Of a DNA stretch of 64,000 nt, positions 54,223 to 62,920 are shown piece after piece. The notes below the pieces were generated by a model, which saw nothing but the letters and a program-made list of their open reading frames with translations, had not been told where the DNA came from and did not search any database. A program made the translations under genes and the position numbers. How positions within the stretch are numbered: position 1 is the stretch's first letter; every line of letters starts with the position of its first letter. The stretch comes from Lacinutrix jangbogonensis. Lineage in GTDB: Bacteria; Bacteroidota; Bacteroidia; Flavobacteriales; Flavobacteriaceae. The stretch spans positions 1-64,000 of the forward strand of contig NZ_JSWF01000016.1 in assembly GCF_000797445.1 (NCBI RefSeq), read 5' to 3'.

Positions 54223-54249
54223 ACATCAAAAATACTAAATATTAATTAG

Positions 54250-56217
54250 CTATTTTTTCTTTAAAACAATTAGTGAGTTTTTTTGCAAATCTACAATAGT
54301 ACTAAAATACTCTTTTAAATAGGGATAATAATTTTGGTTGTAAATAGCTTCTTTAAAGTTGAATTTAAAATAGATTATTATTTCGGAGTCACTTTTGGTT
54401 ACATTTAAAAGCAATGATCCTGTTCCATTAGGCAATTGGTGTTTTTTAATTGCAGGAATTTCAATAACATCATACACAGTAGCATCGTAATCTAATTTAT
54501 AGATGTACGTGAAAGAATCCTTGTATCCAAAATCAATAGGATACGTTCGTTCTTGTAATTTGAAAGGATTTTCGTCGAAAAATGTTGTAATAAAAGGATT
54601 GATGTAAATAGAATTCCCAATGACTTCTGAAGGGATTTCAAAATCTATAACTTCAATAAATGTATCACTATTCTTAGCCGTAGTCTTAACGTCATGATTT
54701 GTAACCGTTATGTTTGTGTTTTCGTTTTGATAATTTGTAAGGTAGCCAGATTTGTTTTTAAAATATGAAGCTTTTAGATCAGTAGAATTATAACCTGTAG
54801 CTTGATATTTTATTGAGCCATTAATAGCTCCTGATTCAATAATTTTAGAAGTAACCTTGTAGCTAACTGAGAAATTACCTTTTGACTTAATATCCACCCA
54901 ATAGCTTCCATCTTCTAAATCAAGTAGTCTCCCATATTGGTTTAAACATCTAAATGGTAATTGGCCAAATGAAAGGAATGGACTTGTAGCATCCAAGAAA
55001 TAAGTTTCACCCGCAATTTTAGCTTGAATAATAATGTAATTAAATTCTGAAATTACAGGAAATATTCGCGTTGGTAAACCATTAGCTCTTGTAGACATTA
55101 ATATTGGTAATACTTCAATATCATTTTCTTTTAATAAATTGAATAACAATAAGTTGATTTCTGAAGCTCTTCCAACTTTATTTTTTATCAAGTCTTTTAA
55201 AGAAACAGTGCCAAAAATATTAAATTTATTATTCCATTTATAGTTGCTTTGTACATATTCTACGATGGCTTGAGCTTTTTTAAGTTGGTCTTTTTCTTTG
55301 GTTATTTCTTTAGAAAGCAAATCTTTAACAACAGAGCCCTTATTTAATTGTCTGCCAATACTTTTTTCTGTTTTAAACTCTTTATCTACCGTTTTCCAAG
55401 ATTTGGTGATGTTGTCTTTTCCGCCTTCAAAACTTTTATATACTTTTAATTCGTATTCTACTTTTGCAATATAGTTTTCTCTAGTAGTCATGTATTTTTC
55501 ATCAATAAAAGCTGGAATATTTTTCATTACATAGACAGATTTAAAACAATCTGATTTAGCTCCAGAATATGTTTTTAAACAATCACTTTCAATATCAGAA
55601 GTGTTTACAGACAAAGGAATCTCTCCAACTAACTTAATATTATACTCGTAATTAGCAGGAATACTTGCGTGATACTCACTGTATAGTGTTGGAATATCAG
55701 TTTGAAAATACCAAGACCTATAATTAAAAGTAAAAGGAGTGTCTAGTGTGTAGCTATATTTAATTACAGAACCTTCTTTTATATCAGGCATTGTAAATTT
55801 TACTAAAATATAATTAGCGTTATAGTTTTCGGTAAAGACTTGACTTTTATCCAGTTTCTGGATGTCTAAAGTGCCATTAGCATTTGTATTAGTAGTTGTT
55901 CCTCTTATTCTAGATATTTTTTCTTTACTATCACTATTTTTATATAATAAAATGGAAACATTTGCTTTGTCAAAACCATCTCTATTAAGAATTTTAATTT
56001 TTCGCTTTATTTCGGTTTTTAATCTAAAATCATCTTGGTCAAAATACGAATTCCCATATTCATAGATTACCAAAGCATTTGCTGTAGAGTCTTTACTATA
56101 AGTGTTTATTGTTAAATCATTATCAGTAACATTATATCCAGAAGCATTAAATTTTGATTGCGCAAAACTAATAACGGTAAAAAGTAATAAGGAAAGTAAC
56201 AATGTGATTTTTTTCAT
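54250..56217 (-). CDS. DUF3857 exported protein with transglutaminase-like domain
   Basis: 655 residues, signal peptide (ITLLLSLLLFTVISFAQS). DUF3857 domain about 55-230 (YGNSYFDQDDFRLKTEIKRK, then TMPDIKEGSVIKYSYTLDTP), transglutaminase-like core about 290-400, then a beta-rich C-terminal part. At the position where active transglutaminases carry the nucleophilic Cys (GDCxD-type), this protein reads KVGRASEINLLLFNLL, so the enzyme is probably inactive and serves as a binding domain. Ends directly next to the exonuclease gene. Role unknown. Confidence 0.82.
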   Translation of the reverse strand: MKKITLLLSLLLFTVISFAQSKFNASGYNVTDNDLTINTYSKDSTANALVIYEYGNSYFDQDDFRLKTEIKRKIKILNRDGFDKANVSILLYKNSDSKEKISRIRGTTTNTNANGTLDIQKLDKSQVFTENYNANYILVKFTMPDIKEGSVIKYSYTLDTPFTFNYRSWYFQTDIPTLYSEYHASIPANYEYNIKLVGEIPLSVNTSDIESDCLKTYSGAKSDCFKSVYVMKNIPAFIDEKYMTTRENYIAKVEYELKVYKSFEGGKDNITKSWKTVDKEFKTEKSIGRQLNKGSVVKDLLSKEITKEKDQLKKAQAIVEYVQSNYKWNNKFNIFGTVSLKDLIKNKVGRASEINLLLFNLLKENDIEVLPILMSTRANGLPTRIFPVISEFNYIIIQAKIAGETYFLDATSPFLSFGQLPFRCLNQYGRLLDLEDGSYWVDIKSKGNFSVSYKVTSKIIESGAINGSIKYQATGYNSTDLKASYFKNKSGYLTNYQNENTNITVTNHDVKTTAKNSDTFIEVIDFEIPSEVIGNSIYINPFITTFFDENPFKLQERTYPIDFGYKDSFTYIYKLDYDATVYDVIEIPAIKKHQLPNGTGSLLLNVTKSDSEIIIYFKFNFKEAIYNQNYYPYLKEYFSTIVDLQKNSLIVLKKK

Positions 56218-57579
56218 TTAAAATTTTAATTTTTTGAGACGTTTATTTTTACGCAAGTAACTTTGTATTATATGCTGGGTATGTCTATTATTTTCCATTG
56301 GAATAATAATAGATTTTAGAATGTCTATATTGTTTAGTTGGTGGTTTAACTCGTAAAATCCATAACCTTTAAAGACACCGTTTTCTATTAAAATAGCACT
56401 ACGTTCATCAATAACTCGACCTCTATCTATAATAATCATGTTTTGATCTTTATAGCTATATTTTTCAATAAACTGATGAACTCTTTCGTTGTAAAGTGCT
56501 GTATCTTCTTTGCTTATACAAGCACCTTCACATTCTTTTAATTCATATTTAAAACAGCTAGTACGCGTTTTTTCTAACCCAGAAAGTTTTAAACATAAAG
56601 AGTAGGTTTCTACAGCACGATGTAAAAAATCTTTCGCACTTTGTCTATTACTAAAAGTTGTAATAGATTTTTTACGACCATCTGCAATGTCAATCGTGAA
56701 ATTGATATAACCATTAGCGTCTGTAGTATTGTATAACGCATGCGAAAACAACGTTTTTCTTAACGCACGATTAAAAAGAGGTTTGTTTTGTTTTATTTCG
56801 TGACTCTCTTTTAGTAAAGCAATGAGTTCACTTCCCGTCACATCATAAGTCACAGTAGCAACTTTAAGTTGAATTTTTTTAGACTTTCTATCAGTACCTG
56901 TAAAATGTTGGTTTATTCGTTTTTTTATATTTTTACTTTTACCAATATAGATAATGTTCCCTTCTTTATTGTGGATGTAATACACTCCTGTTTCCGAAGG
57001 CATTCGGGCAATAATCTCAGTTAGTTTTGGTTCTAATTGCAGTTTTGGATGTTTCCGTAAAAACGCTTTAATAATTGTTTTTTCAACATCTTTACTCAGT
57101 AATAATTTAAAAAGTTTTACCGTAGCTAATGCATCTCCAGAAGCACGATGTCTGTCTGTAACAGGTATGCCCAAAGAGCGGACTAATTTACCTAGACTGT
57201 AAGACGGTAAATCTGGAATAAGCGTTTTTGCGAGTTCTACAGTACAGAGTGTTTCGCGATCAAATTCAAAGCCTAAACGCTCAAATTCTGTAGTTAGTAT
57301 CCTATTATCGAACTGCGCATTATGTGCTACAACTACGCAGCCTTCCGTAATTTCTACAATACGTTTTGCAACCTCGTAGAATTTGGGTGCGTTTTTTAAC
57401 ATGTTACTGTTAATACCTGTAAGATTGACCACAAAAGGTTGAATGTCTCTTTCCGGATTAACTAAACTTATAAATTGGTCTATAACCTCGAAACCATCAA
57501 ATTTATAAATTGCAATTTCTGTTATGCCTTCTTCATTATACTTGCCACCTGTGGTTTCTATGTCTAATATTGCGTAAAT
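56218..57579 (-). CDS. DnaQ-like 3'-5' exonuclease fused to GIY-YIG nuclease
   Basis: Read from an ATT codon at 57579 the protein has 453 residues and a complete N-terminus, YAILDIETTGG, with the Exo I acidic pair; Exo II (VVAHNAQFDNRIL) and Exo III (HRASGDALATVKLF) follow. A GIY-YIG domain lies at about 200-290 (GVYYIHNKEGNIIYIGKSKN). No ATG, GTG or TTG exists upstream of Exo I. The first conventional start is a GTG at 57432, which would remove the catalytic DxE. The fusion resembles Cho/UvrC-type proteins paired with DNA polymerase epsilon-like exonucleases, implying DNA repair. The ATT start is inference. Confidence 0.85.
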   Translation of the reverse strand: MYAILDIETTGGKYNEEGITEIAIYKFDGFEVIDQFISLVNPERDIQPFVVNLTGINSNMLKNAPKFYEVAKRIVEITEGCVVVAHNAQFDNRILTTEFERLGFEFDRETLCTVELAKTLIPDLPSYSLGKLVRSLGIPVTDRHRASGDALATVKLFKLLLSKDVEKTIIKAFLRKHPKLQLEPKLTEIIARMPSETGVYYIHNKEGNIIYIGKSKNIKKRINQHFTGTDRKSKKIQLKVATVTYDVTGSELIALLKESHEIKQNKPLFNRALRKTLFSHALYNTTDANGYINFTIDIADGRKKSITTFSNRQSAKDFLHRAVETYSLCLKLSGLEKTRTSCFKYELKECEGACISKEDTALYNERVHQFIEKYSYKDQNMIIIDRGRVIDERSAILIENGVFKGYGFYELNHQLNNIDILKSIIIPMENNRHTQHIIQSYLRKNKRLKKLKF

Positions 57580-57624
57580 ACTGTTTGTTGTTAAATTGTT
57601 TGTTTTTTAATCATTTCCACTTGA

Positions 57625-57656
57625 GTAAGCACTGTTTACTGTTACTGAATATTGAT
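57625..57656 (-). repeat. CAGTnnn heptad array after YggS stop
   Basis: On the minus strand, directly after the YggS stop codon, the sequence reads CAATATT, CAGTAA, CAGTAAA, CAGTGCT: heptads beginning CAGT with one 6-base unit. It belongs to the same class as arrays at 59649, 60070 and 63574. Confidence 0.6.
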
Positions 57657-58321
57657 TACTTATTTCTGCTGCCAAATATACTACTTCCAACGCGAACCAT
57701 CGTACTGCCGCAAGCAATTGCTAACTGGTAATCGCCGCTCATTCCCATAGAAATAGTATGTAGGTTTGTGTTTGCCGAATTTATAGCTTTTAAATCTTCA
57801 AAAGTAGATTTCAAAAGCTTGAATTCTTTTTCAATTTGAAGCGTATCATCAGTAAAAGTTGCCATTCCCATAACACCAGTTATTTTTATGTTTTTTAATA
57901 CTGAATAGTCCTCAGATTGCAATATATCTGAAGCCTCATTTTGAGACATTCCAAATTTTGAATCTTCTTCAGCTATTTTAATTTGAAGCAAGCAATCTAT
58001 AACTCTGTCGTGTTTTAAAGCTTGTTTATTAATCTCTTTTAATAATTTAAAACTCTCAACACCATGAATTAAATTGACAAAAGAAGCCATGTATTTAACC
58101 TTGTTGCGTTGTACATGTCCAATCATGTGCCACGCGATATCTTTTGGCATTTCTTCGTGCTTTTCTGCCATTTCTTGGATTTTGTTTTCTCCAAAAATGC
58201 GCTGTCCAGCGTTGTAAGCTTCCATTAAATCACTAACAGGTTTTGTTTTCGAAACAGCAACTAATGTTATATGCTCTGGAAGTGTTTGTTTTATGGTGTT
58301 TAGGTTATTTTGTATGCTCAT
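57656..58321 (-). CDS. YggS-family pyridoxal-phosphate homeostasis protein
   Basis: 221 residues, TIM-barrel PLP-binding protein that buffers pyridoxal phosphate; no catalytic reaction is known. Seen: ITLVAVSKTKP with the PLP lysine, GQRIFGENKIQEMAEKHEEM, WHMIGHVQRNKVKYM, MGMATFTDD and LHTISMGMSGDYQLAIACGS then MVRVGSSIFG. The protein ends in KSS-like basic residues. Its stop codon abuts a heptad array. Confidence 0.93.
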   Translation of the reverse strand: MSIQNNLNTIKQTLPEHITLVAVSKTKPVSDLMEAYNAGQRIFGENKIQEMAEKHEEMPKDIAWHMIGHVQRNKVKYMASFVNLIHGVESFKLLKEINKQALKHDRVIDCLLQIKIAEEDSKFGMSQNEASDILQSEDYSVLKNIKITGVMGMATFTDDTLQIEKEFKLLKSTFEDLKAINSANTNLHTISMGMSGDYQLAIACGSTMVRVGSSIFGSRNK

Positions 58322-58398
58322 TTTGTTGTTTGATGTTTAATTGCTTGTTGAATAGTTGTGTCAAATAAACAGCTAAACAGAAATCGAATAAACATTTT

Positions 58399-59637
58399 TT
58401 AGAATTCATAAATAGTAACGCCACTCCTCAATTTAGGTTCAATATAAGTGCTTTTTGGAGGCATTTTAAGGCCATCGTCGGCAATGTGTTTCATTTGTTC
58501 TATAGTAGCAGGAATCATACCAAAACCAACCTTAAATTCACCACTATCTATTTTGCTTTTAAGGTTTATAATATCTTTCTTTCCGCTTAAATAATCGATA
58601 CGTTTATCGCTTCGTAAATCTATAATGCCTAGAATAGGTTTTAAAATGGTTTGGTAAAGTAATTGCGCATCAAGTTTGTCTAATGAGGTTTTAAAAACAT
58701 AATTTGATTTTCGCAAAAACAGCGAATAAAACTCACCATCTAAATACATGCTAAAATGATGTGATTTCGAAGGCTTATAAGGTATAATACCACGATTTTC
58801 AATACGGAAGAGTGCATCCAATTCGATTAGGAATTCTTCCTTAGTAAACCCGTTTAAATCTTTAATAAGTCTATTAAACTCATGAATTTGTAATTCAGAT
58901 TCTGGGATCAAAAAACTCATAAAATAATTATAAGTTTCGTCTCCTTTATGATTTTTATTTTTTGCTTTTAAATCGTTACAAAGCAATAGAGAGGAAGAAG
59001 ATCTATGGTGACCATCTGCAATATAAAGCGTTTCCATTGCGGCAAAAGCTTCAACAATGGTCTTAATATGTGCTTCATTATCTATTTGCCATAAATAATG
59101 AGTGTCGCGATAAGTTGTTGTGAATTCGAATTCTGCTCTTTGTTGTTGTATCTCAGCTAAAATATTTGATATTACAGCGTTATCAGGATAGGTGAGGAGC
59201 ACAGGTTCTGCATTAAATCCTACGGTTTTTAAATACGCTTTAAAAACGGTTTCACGACTGGCAATAGTATCTTCGTGCTTTTTTATAATATCATTTTGGT
59301 AATCTTCAACACTCGCCGCCGCAACAATACCATTAAAGGTCTGTTGATCGCGATCTACAATTTTATAAATGTAGAACGATGGCTTTTTGTCTTTAACAAA
59401 AACACCATCTTCTTTAAATTCTAAATACCTGTTTTTTACTAATTGATAACGCGCTTTTCCAGAAATTTCTTTAGCATATTTATAGCCTGGATTTACAATG
59501 TGTAAAAACGAAAACGGGTTATAATCTAAACGTGCTTCGCGTTCTGCTTGCGTATAACTTTGGTAGGAGCGAGAGGCTACAAGACTCACTTTATCACGTG
59601 TTGGTTTTACTGCTTGAAACGGAATTATTTTTGCCAT
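58399..59637 (-). CDS. DUF1015 protein
   Basis: 412 residues. Family patterns: IIPFQAVKPTRDKVSLVASR at the start, NPFSFLHIVNPG, YADGHHRSSSSLLLCNDL-like segment (about 198-216, YIADGHHRSSSSL) and ending near KLRSGVTIYEF. DUF1015 proteins are proposed kinases or cofactor-binding enzymes; a role near serine metabolism has been suggested, but nothing here decides. In relatives it is often close to a 3-hydroxyacyl-CoA dehydrogenase gene; here a four-helix-bundle gene lies between the two. Confidence 0.85.
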   Translation of the reverse strand: MAKIIPFQAVKPTRDKVSLVASRSYQSYTQAEREARLDYNPFSFLHIVNPGYKYAKEISGKARYQLVKNRYLEFKEDGVFVKDKKPSFYIYKIVDRDQQTFNGIVAAASVEDYQNDIIKKHEDTIASRETVFKAYLKTVGFNAEPVLLTYPDNAVISNILAEIQQQRAEFEFTTTYRDTHYLWQIDNEAHIKTIVEAFAAMETLYIADGHHRSSSSLLLCNDLKAKNKNHKGDETYNYFMSFLIPESELQIHEFNRLIKDLNGFTKEEFLIELDALFRIENRGIIPYKPSKSHHFSMYLDGEFYSLFLRKSNYVFKTSLDKLDAQLLYQTILKPILGIIDLRSDKRIDYLSGKKDIINLKSKIDSGEFKVGFGMIPATIEQMKHIADDGLKMPPKSTYIEPKLRSGVTIYEF

Positions 59638-59648
59638 TTTTTAGGAAT

Positions 59649-59676
59649 CAGTGTTCAGTAATCGGTTAGCAGTACT
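59649..59676 (+). repeat. CAGTnnn heptad array (four units)
   Basis: Units CAGTGTT, CAGTAAT, CGGTTAG, CAGTACT in exact 7-base register on the plus strand. It overlaps the last bases of the four-helix-bundle gene (stop at 59675-59677). Its first part (59648-59661) is a 14-base inverted copy of 60068-60081. Confidence 0.7.
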
Positions 59677-60043
59677 AACTCGAACCGAACTTCTTTGGGT
59701 TTAAAATCATATAATTTATTAACTTTCCAACTTCTACACTTTCTTTTGTTAATTCTTGAAATTGTAATTCTGAAATGTATTCACACGCAAATGCAAATTC
59801 TAGCCAAGTCTGAGTTTCAGAATTTTCAGCATCGCAATCTGTTAATTTACTTAAGAAATGTTTTGGATATAACCTTTTTCTGTAAGATTCAGCCATATTA
59901 GCACATACACTTCTTGATGAGCGACGCACTTGGTCAGTAAGTGAGTCAGTTTCTTCTTTAGGAAATGTCTTTGAAATATTATAAATGGTCATCGCTAAAG
60001 TAAATCCTTTTTTGTAAGCCAATAAATCTTGAAATCTTAACAT
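59675..60043 (-). CDS. Four-helix-bundle protein (23S rRNA IVP family)
   Basis: 122 residues of the S23/four-helix-bundle family, named for proteins encoded in intervening sequences of some 23S rRNA genes. Seen: FQDLLAYKKGFTLAMTIYNI, then FPKEETDSLTDQVRRSSRSV and CANMAESYRKR, then ENSETQTWLEFA. The family is suspected to accompany mobile or group-spread DNA; its function is unknown. Inverted 14-base copies of a heptad array flank it (59648-59661 and 60068-60081), suggesting it entered between DUF1015 and hbd as a cassette. Confidence 0.9.
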   Translation of the reverse strand: MLRFQDLLAYKKGFTLAMTIYNISKTFPKEETDSLTDQVRRSSRSVCANMAESYRKRLYPKHFLSKLTDCDAENSETQTWLEFAFACEYISELQFQELTKESVEVGKLINYMILNPKKFGSS

Positions 60044-60069
60044 ATTACAATTGACTAATTTATAAACTT

Positions 60070-60097
60070 ACTGAACACTGAACACTGAACACTGCTT
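60070..60097 (-). repeat. CAGTGTT heptad array, three perfect units plus one
   Basis: On the minus strand, fused to the hbd stop codon: a heptad ending AGCAGT, then three perfect CAGTGTT/GTTCAGT units in exact 7-base spacing (plus-strand reading ACTGAAC three times, then ACTGCTT). It is the purest of the four arrays. Confidence 0.8.
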
Positions 60098-60986
60098 ACT
60101 TCAAAAACTGCTTAGCAACGTTCTCAGCTTTTCTGTTTTCAGAATAATCGTAAAAACCTTCACCAGATTTAACGCCTAGTTTTCCTGCACGAACCATATT
60201 TACTAATAATGGACAAGGTGCGTATTTTGGGTTTTTAAAGCCGTCGTGCATAACATTTAATATAGACAAGCAAATGTCTAAACCAATAAAGTCTGCTAGT
60301 TGTAATGGTCCCATTGGATGCGCCATTCCTAATTTCATAACAGTATCAATCTCCTCGACTCCGGCAACGCCATTGTAAAGTGTTTCTATCGATTCGTTAA
60401 GCATTGGCATTAATATTCTATTGGCAACAAATCCAGGATAATCGTTAACCTCAGTTGGTGTTTTACCAAGAGTCTTAGATAATTCCATAATGGTATTTGT
60501 TACGTCATCGCTGGTATTGTACCCGCGAATAATCTCTACCAATTTCATAATGGGCACCGGATTCATAAAATGCATTCCAATCACCATTTCCGGTCTAGAG
60601 GTTACAGCCGCAATTTGTGTAATCGAGATCGACGATGTGTTTGTTGCCAAAATAGTATCTTCGGGACAAACTTCGTCTAATTGCTTAAAGATTTTTAGTT
60701 TTAAATCGAGGTTTTCTGTGGCAGCTTCTACAACTAAGCTAGCAAATTCGACACCTTCGTTTACACTGGTGTAAGTCGTTATATTTCCTAAAGTTTCTGC
60801 TTTATCAGCTTCAGTTATTCTTTCTTTAGCGACCATTCTGTCTAAATTCTTAGTAATGGTTGCTAAGCCTTTTTTTAGAGATTCTTCACTAAGGTCTATT
60901 AATTGTACTTTAAAACCTGACTGTGCAAAGGTATGAGCGATACCGTTTCCCATAGTTCCTGCTCCAATTACTGCTACGTTTTTCAT
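60096..60986 (-). CDS. 3-hydroxybutyryl-CoA/3-hydroxyacyl-CoA dehydrogenase
   Basis: NAD-dependent oxidation of 3-hydroxyacyl-CoA. 296 residues: Rossmann motif IGAGTMGNGIAHTFAQSG (7-24), then VVEAATENLDLK, NTSSISITQIAA with the catalytic-site Ser/Asn, IGMHFMNPVPIMKLVE with the catalytic His, and DYPGFVANRILMP. C-terminal domain GPLQLADFIGLD. Stand-alone (not fused to a hydratase), typical of the PaaH/Hbd type; which pathway it serves is open. A 43-bp leader repeat lies upstream. Confidence 0.93.
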   Translation of the reverse strand: MKNVAVIGAGTMGNGIAHTFAQSGFKVQLIDLSEESLKKGLATITKNLDRMVAKERITEADKAETLGNITTYTSVNEGVEFASLVVEAATENLDLKLKIFKQLDEVCPEDTILATNTSSISITQIAAVTSRPEMVIGMHFMNPVPIMKLVEIIRGYNTSDDVTNTIMELSKTLGKTPTEVNDYPGFVANRILMPMLNESIETLYNGVAGVEEIDTVMKLGMAHPMGPLQLADFIGLDICLSILNVMHDGFKNPKYAPCPLLVNMVRAGKLGVKSGEGFYDYSENRKAENVAKQFLK

Positions 60987-60991
60987 ATTCC

Positions 60992-61034
60992 TATTCTTGA
61001 TCCTTTCCGAAAGAAAGGAAATTGTTATGTTTTA
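60992..61034. repeat. 43-bp direct repeat, copy 1 (upstream of hbd)
   Basis: Holds the hairpin CCTTTC-CGAAA-GAAAGG. It matches 39 of 43 bases of 61734-61776 in the same orientation. Each copy lies just upstream (minus strand) of a gene start, so it is part of the leader of both hbd and the lipoprotein gene. Confidence 0.8.
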
Positions 61035-61042
61035 TGATTAAT

Positions 61043-61726
61043 TTATTTTACACTAATTAAATATGTGTTCTGTTTACTATTAGATTCAACTAATTCTAAA
61101 CCGAGATTATTTTTTAATTCTTTTTTAAAAGACACAAAGTCTTCTGAACGAGAAGTATAGTCGATAACTGCAGTGGAATTATTACTAAATGAATATATAT
61201 TAAATCTATCGTTTATTAACTTTGAAAACTCCTTTAATGATACGTTATTAATAGCAATTGAATCCTTATGTCTATAGACTTTAGAACTATTATTTGATGC
61301 GTTTGAAGAATAATGTTTGAAAAGCTTAGTAGTATCTTGTATTTTGAGTTCAAATAAAATTTCCTTTTCAATAGCACTTTTTAGATTTAATTCGTTTAAT
61401 ATTAATTGAAACACTTCTTTTTTAATAGAAATATTTTCATTTTTAAATACTATTGTTGTTTCTAAATTTGTCCCGGCTAGCTTTTCATTTTCGAACTTAA
61501 AGAAAACAGATTCTTCTTTAAATATTGTATTAAGCAAATTTTTTAAAGTTATTTTTTTAGCTGCTACTTGCAGAGGTTTGGTATAAGTCTTATTAATAAA
61601 GTCTCGATGGAAAATTGAAGCTTTAGAAAACTCAAATTTATAATTATTCGTTTCTATTTTTTTTTCACCGTTGCAAGAAAAGGCTAACAAACTAATTAGT
61701 ATGACGATAATAAAACGTTTTTTCAT
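61043..61726 (-). CDS. Lipoprotein of unknown function
   Basis: 227 residues with a lipoprotein signal (FIIVILISLLAFSC, Cys18). The remainder is Lys/Asn/Ser-rich. A tail pattern, FKKELKNNLGLELVESNSKQ then NTYLISV, vaguely resembles proteins of the TIGR03435 (DUF3738) type, but I cannot confirm it. A 43-bp near-identical repeat is found on both sides, so the gene could be an insertion together with one repeat copy. Confidence 0.55.
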   Translation of the reverse strand: MKKRFIIVILISLLAFSCNGEKKIETNNYKFEFSKASIFHRDFINKTYTKPLQVAAKKITLKNLLNTIFKEESVFFKFENEKLAGTNLETTIVFKNENISIKKEVFQLILNELNLKSAIEKEILFELKIQDTTKLFKHYSSNASNNSSKVYRHKDSIAINNVSLKEFSKLINDRFNIYSFSNNSTAVIDYTSRSEDFVSFKKELKNNLGLELVESNSKQNTYLISVK

Positions 61727-61733
61727 GAATCAT

Positions 61734-61776
61734 TATTCTTAATCCTTTCCGAAATAAAGGAAACTTTTATGTTTTA
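61734..61776. repeat. 43-bp direct repeat, copy 2 (upstream of lipoprotein gene)
   Basis: Second copy of the repeat at 60992-61034, with four substitutions. The hairpin is kept as CCTTTC-CGAAA-TAAAGG with one weakened pair. A further hairpin, CTTTC-CCTTCGA-GAAAG, lies nearby around 61811-61827. Confidence 0.8.
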
Positions 61777-61838
61777 GTTAATATTATTTATGCTCTCTAT
61801 TCGCATGTCTTTCCCTTCGAGAAAGAGTCAGATTTGGA

Positions 61839-62798
61839 TTAAAATTGATCAATAATCATAGAAGCAACACGCAACGCTTCTGTACCATCATGTAAAGTTA
61901 CTATTGGTTTTGTATTTGTATTTATGGCATCAGCAAAACTTTCTAACTCGTCTAAAATAGCATTGTTATTGGCAATTTCAGGATTATCGAAATAGATTTG
62001 TTTTTTGATCCCTTCTGCATTTTGAAGAATCATATCGAAATCTCCAGGTGTTTCTGGAGCGTCTTTCATTTTTACGACCTCACATTTCTTCTCTAAAAAA
62101 TCTACAGATATGTAAGCATCCTTTTGAAAGAAACGTGTCTTACGCATATTTTTTAACGAAATTCTGCTTGCCGTTAAATTAGCAACGCAACCGTTTACAA
62201 ATTCTATACGTGCATTTGCTATATCTGGTGTGTCACTAATAACAGAAACGCCACTTGCAGAAATGTTTTTAACTTTGGATTGTACAACACTTAATATCAC
62301 ATCAATATCATGAATCATTAAATCTAATACCACAGGAACATCTGTTCCTCTTGGATTAAATTCTGCTAAGCGATGGGCTTCTATAAACATTGGGCTATCC
62401 AATTGCTCTTTTATCGCAATAAAAGCAGGATTAAAACGCTCCACATGTCCTACTTGACCTTTAACGTTATTTTCGGCAACTAAATTCCTTAAGGTTTCAG
62501 CTTCTTCGACGGTATTGGTTATAGGCTTTTCTATAAAAATATGCTTGCCTTTTGCAATGGCTTGTTTGGCACAATCGTAATGCGAAAGTGTTGGTGTTAC
62601 AATATCCACCATATCTACAGCGTCTATTAAGGCTTCAATAGAATTGAAGTATTTGTAACCAAATTCTGCTTCTACCTTTTTGCCGTTTTCTTCACTTGAA
62701 TCGTAAAAACCAACGAGGTTATATTTTTTAGACTGATTAAGTAATCTTAAATGAATTTTCCCAAGGTGTCCAGCACCTAAAACTCCAGCGTTTAGCAT
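61839..62798 (-). CDS. Gfo/Idh/MocA-family oxidoreductase
   Basis: 319 residues from the ATG at 62798, since MLNAGVLGAGHLGKIHLRLL is the usual opening; an upstream in-frame ATG adds a Phe-rich leader that crosses the promoter. Rossmann motif GVLGAGHLGKIH (5-16), then HIFIEKPITNT with the conserved EKP, then VGHVERFNPAF and DLMIHDIDVILSV, in which His and Asp lie in the catalytic region. Reduces or oxidises a sugar or related polyol with NAD(P); the substrate is not predictable. Divergent from pcm. Confidence 0.92.
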   Translation of the reverse strand: MLNAGVLGAGHLGKIHLRLLNQSKKYNLVGFYDSSEENGKKVEAEFGYKYFNSIEALIDAVDMVDIVTPTLSHYDCAKQAIAKGKHIFIEKPITNTVEEAETLRNLVAENNVKGQVGHVERFNPAFIAIKEQLDSPMFIEAHRLAEFNPRGTDVPVVLDLMIHDIDVILSVVQSKVKNISASGVSVISDTPDIANARIEFVNGCVANLTASRISLKNMRKTRFFQKDAYISVDFLEKKCEVVKMKDAPETPGDFDMILQNAEGIKKQIYFDNPEIANNNAILDELESFADAINTNTKPIVTLHDGTEALRVASMIIDQF

Positions 62799-62815
62799 TC
62801 TATTTACGTTTTTAA

Positions 62816-62823
62816 CAAAAATA
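62816..62823 (-). promoter_or_regulatory. -7 element of the oxidoreductase gene
   Basis: Minus strand TATTTTTG, 17 bases before the ATG at 62798, so the leader is short (about 12 nt). No TTG upstream at the right distance. Confidence 0.45.
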
Positions 62824-62920
62824 GCTTTTTTGAAGCAGAAAAAAGAAAAAGAAAATATAAAATTGTCTAGTTTCAATTACTAGATTTTAGTTAATTTTAG
62901 CATTCTAAACAATCTATAAT

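Noticed and set aside
62799-62876. Longer N-terminus for the oxidoreductase
   Set aside because: The extra Phe-rich residues cross the -7 element, and the Rossmann fold begins properly at 62798.
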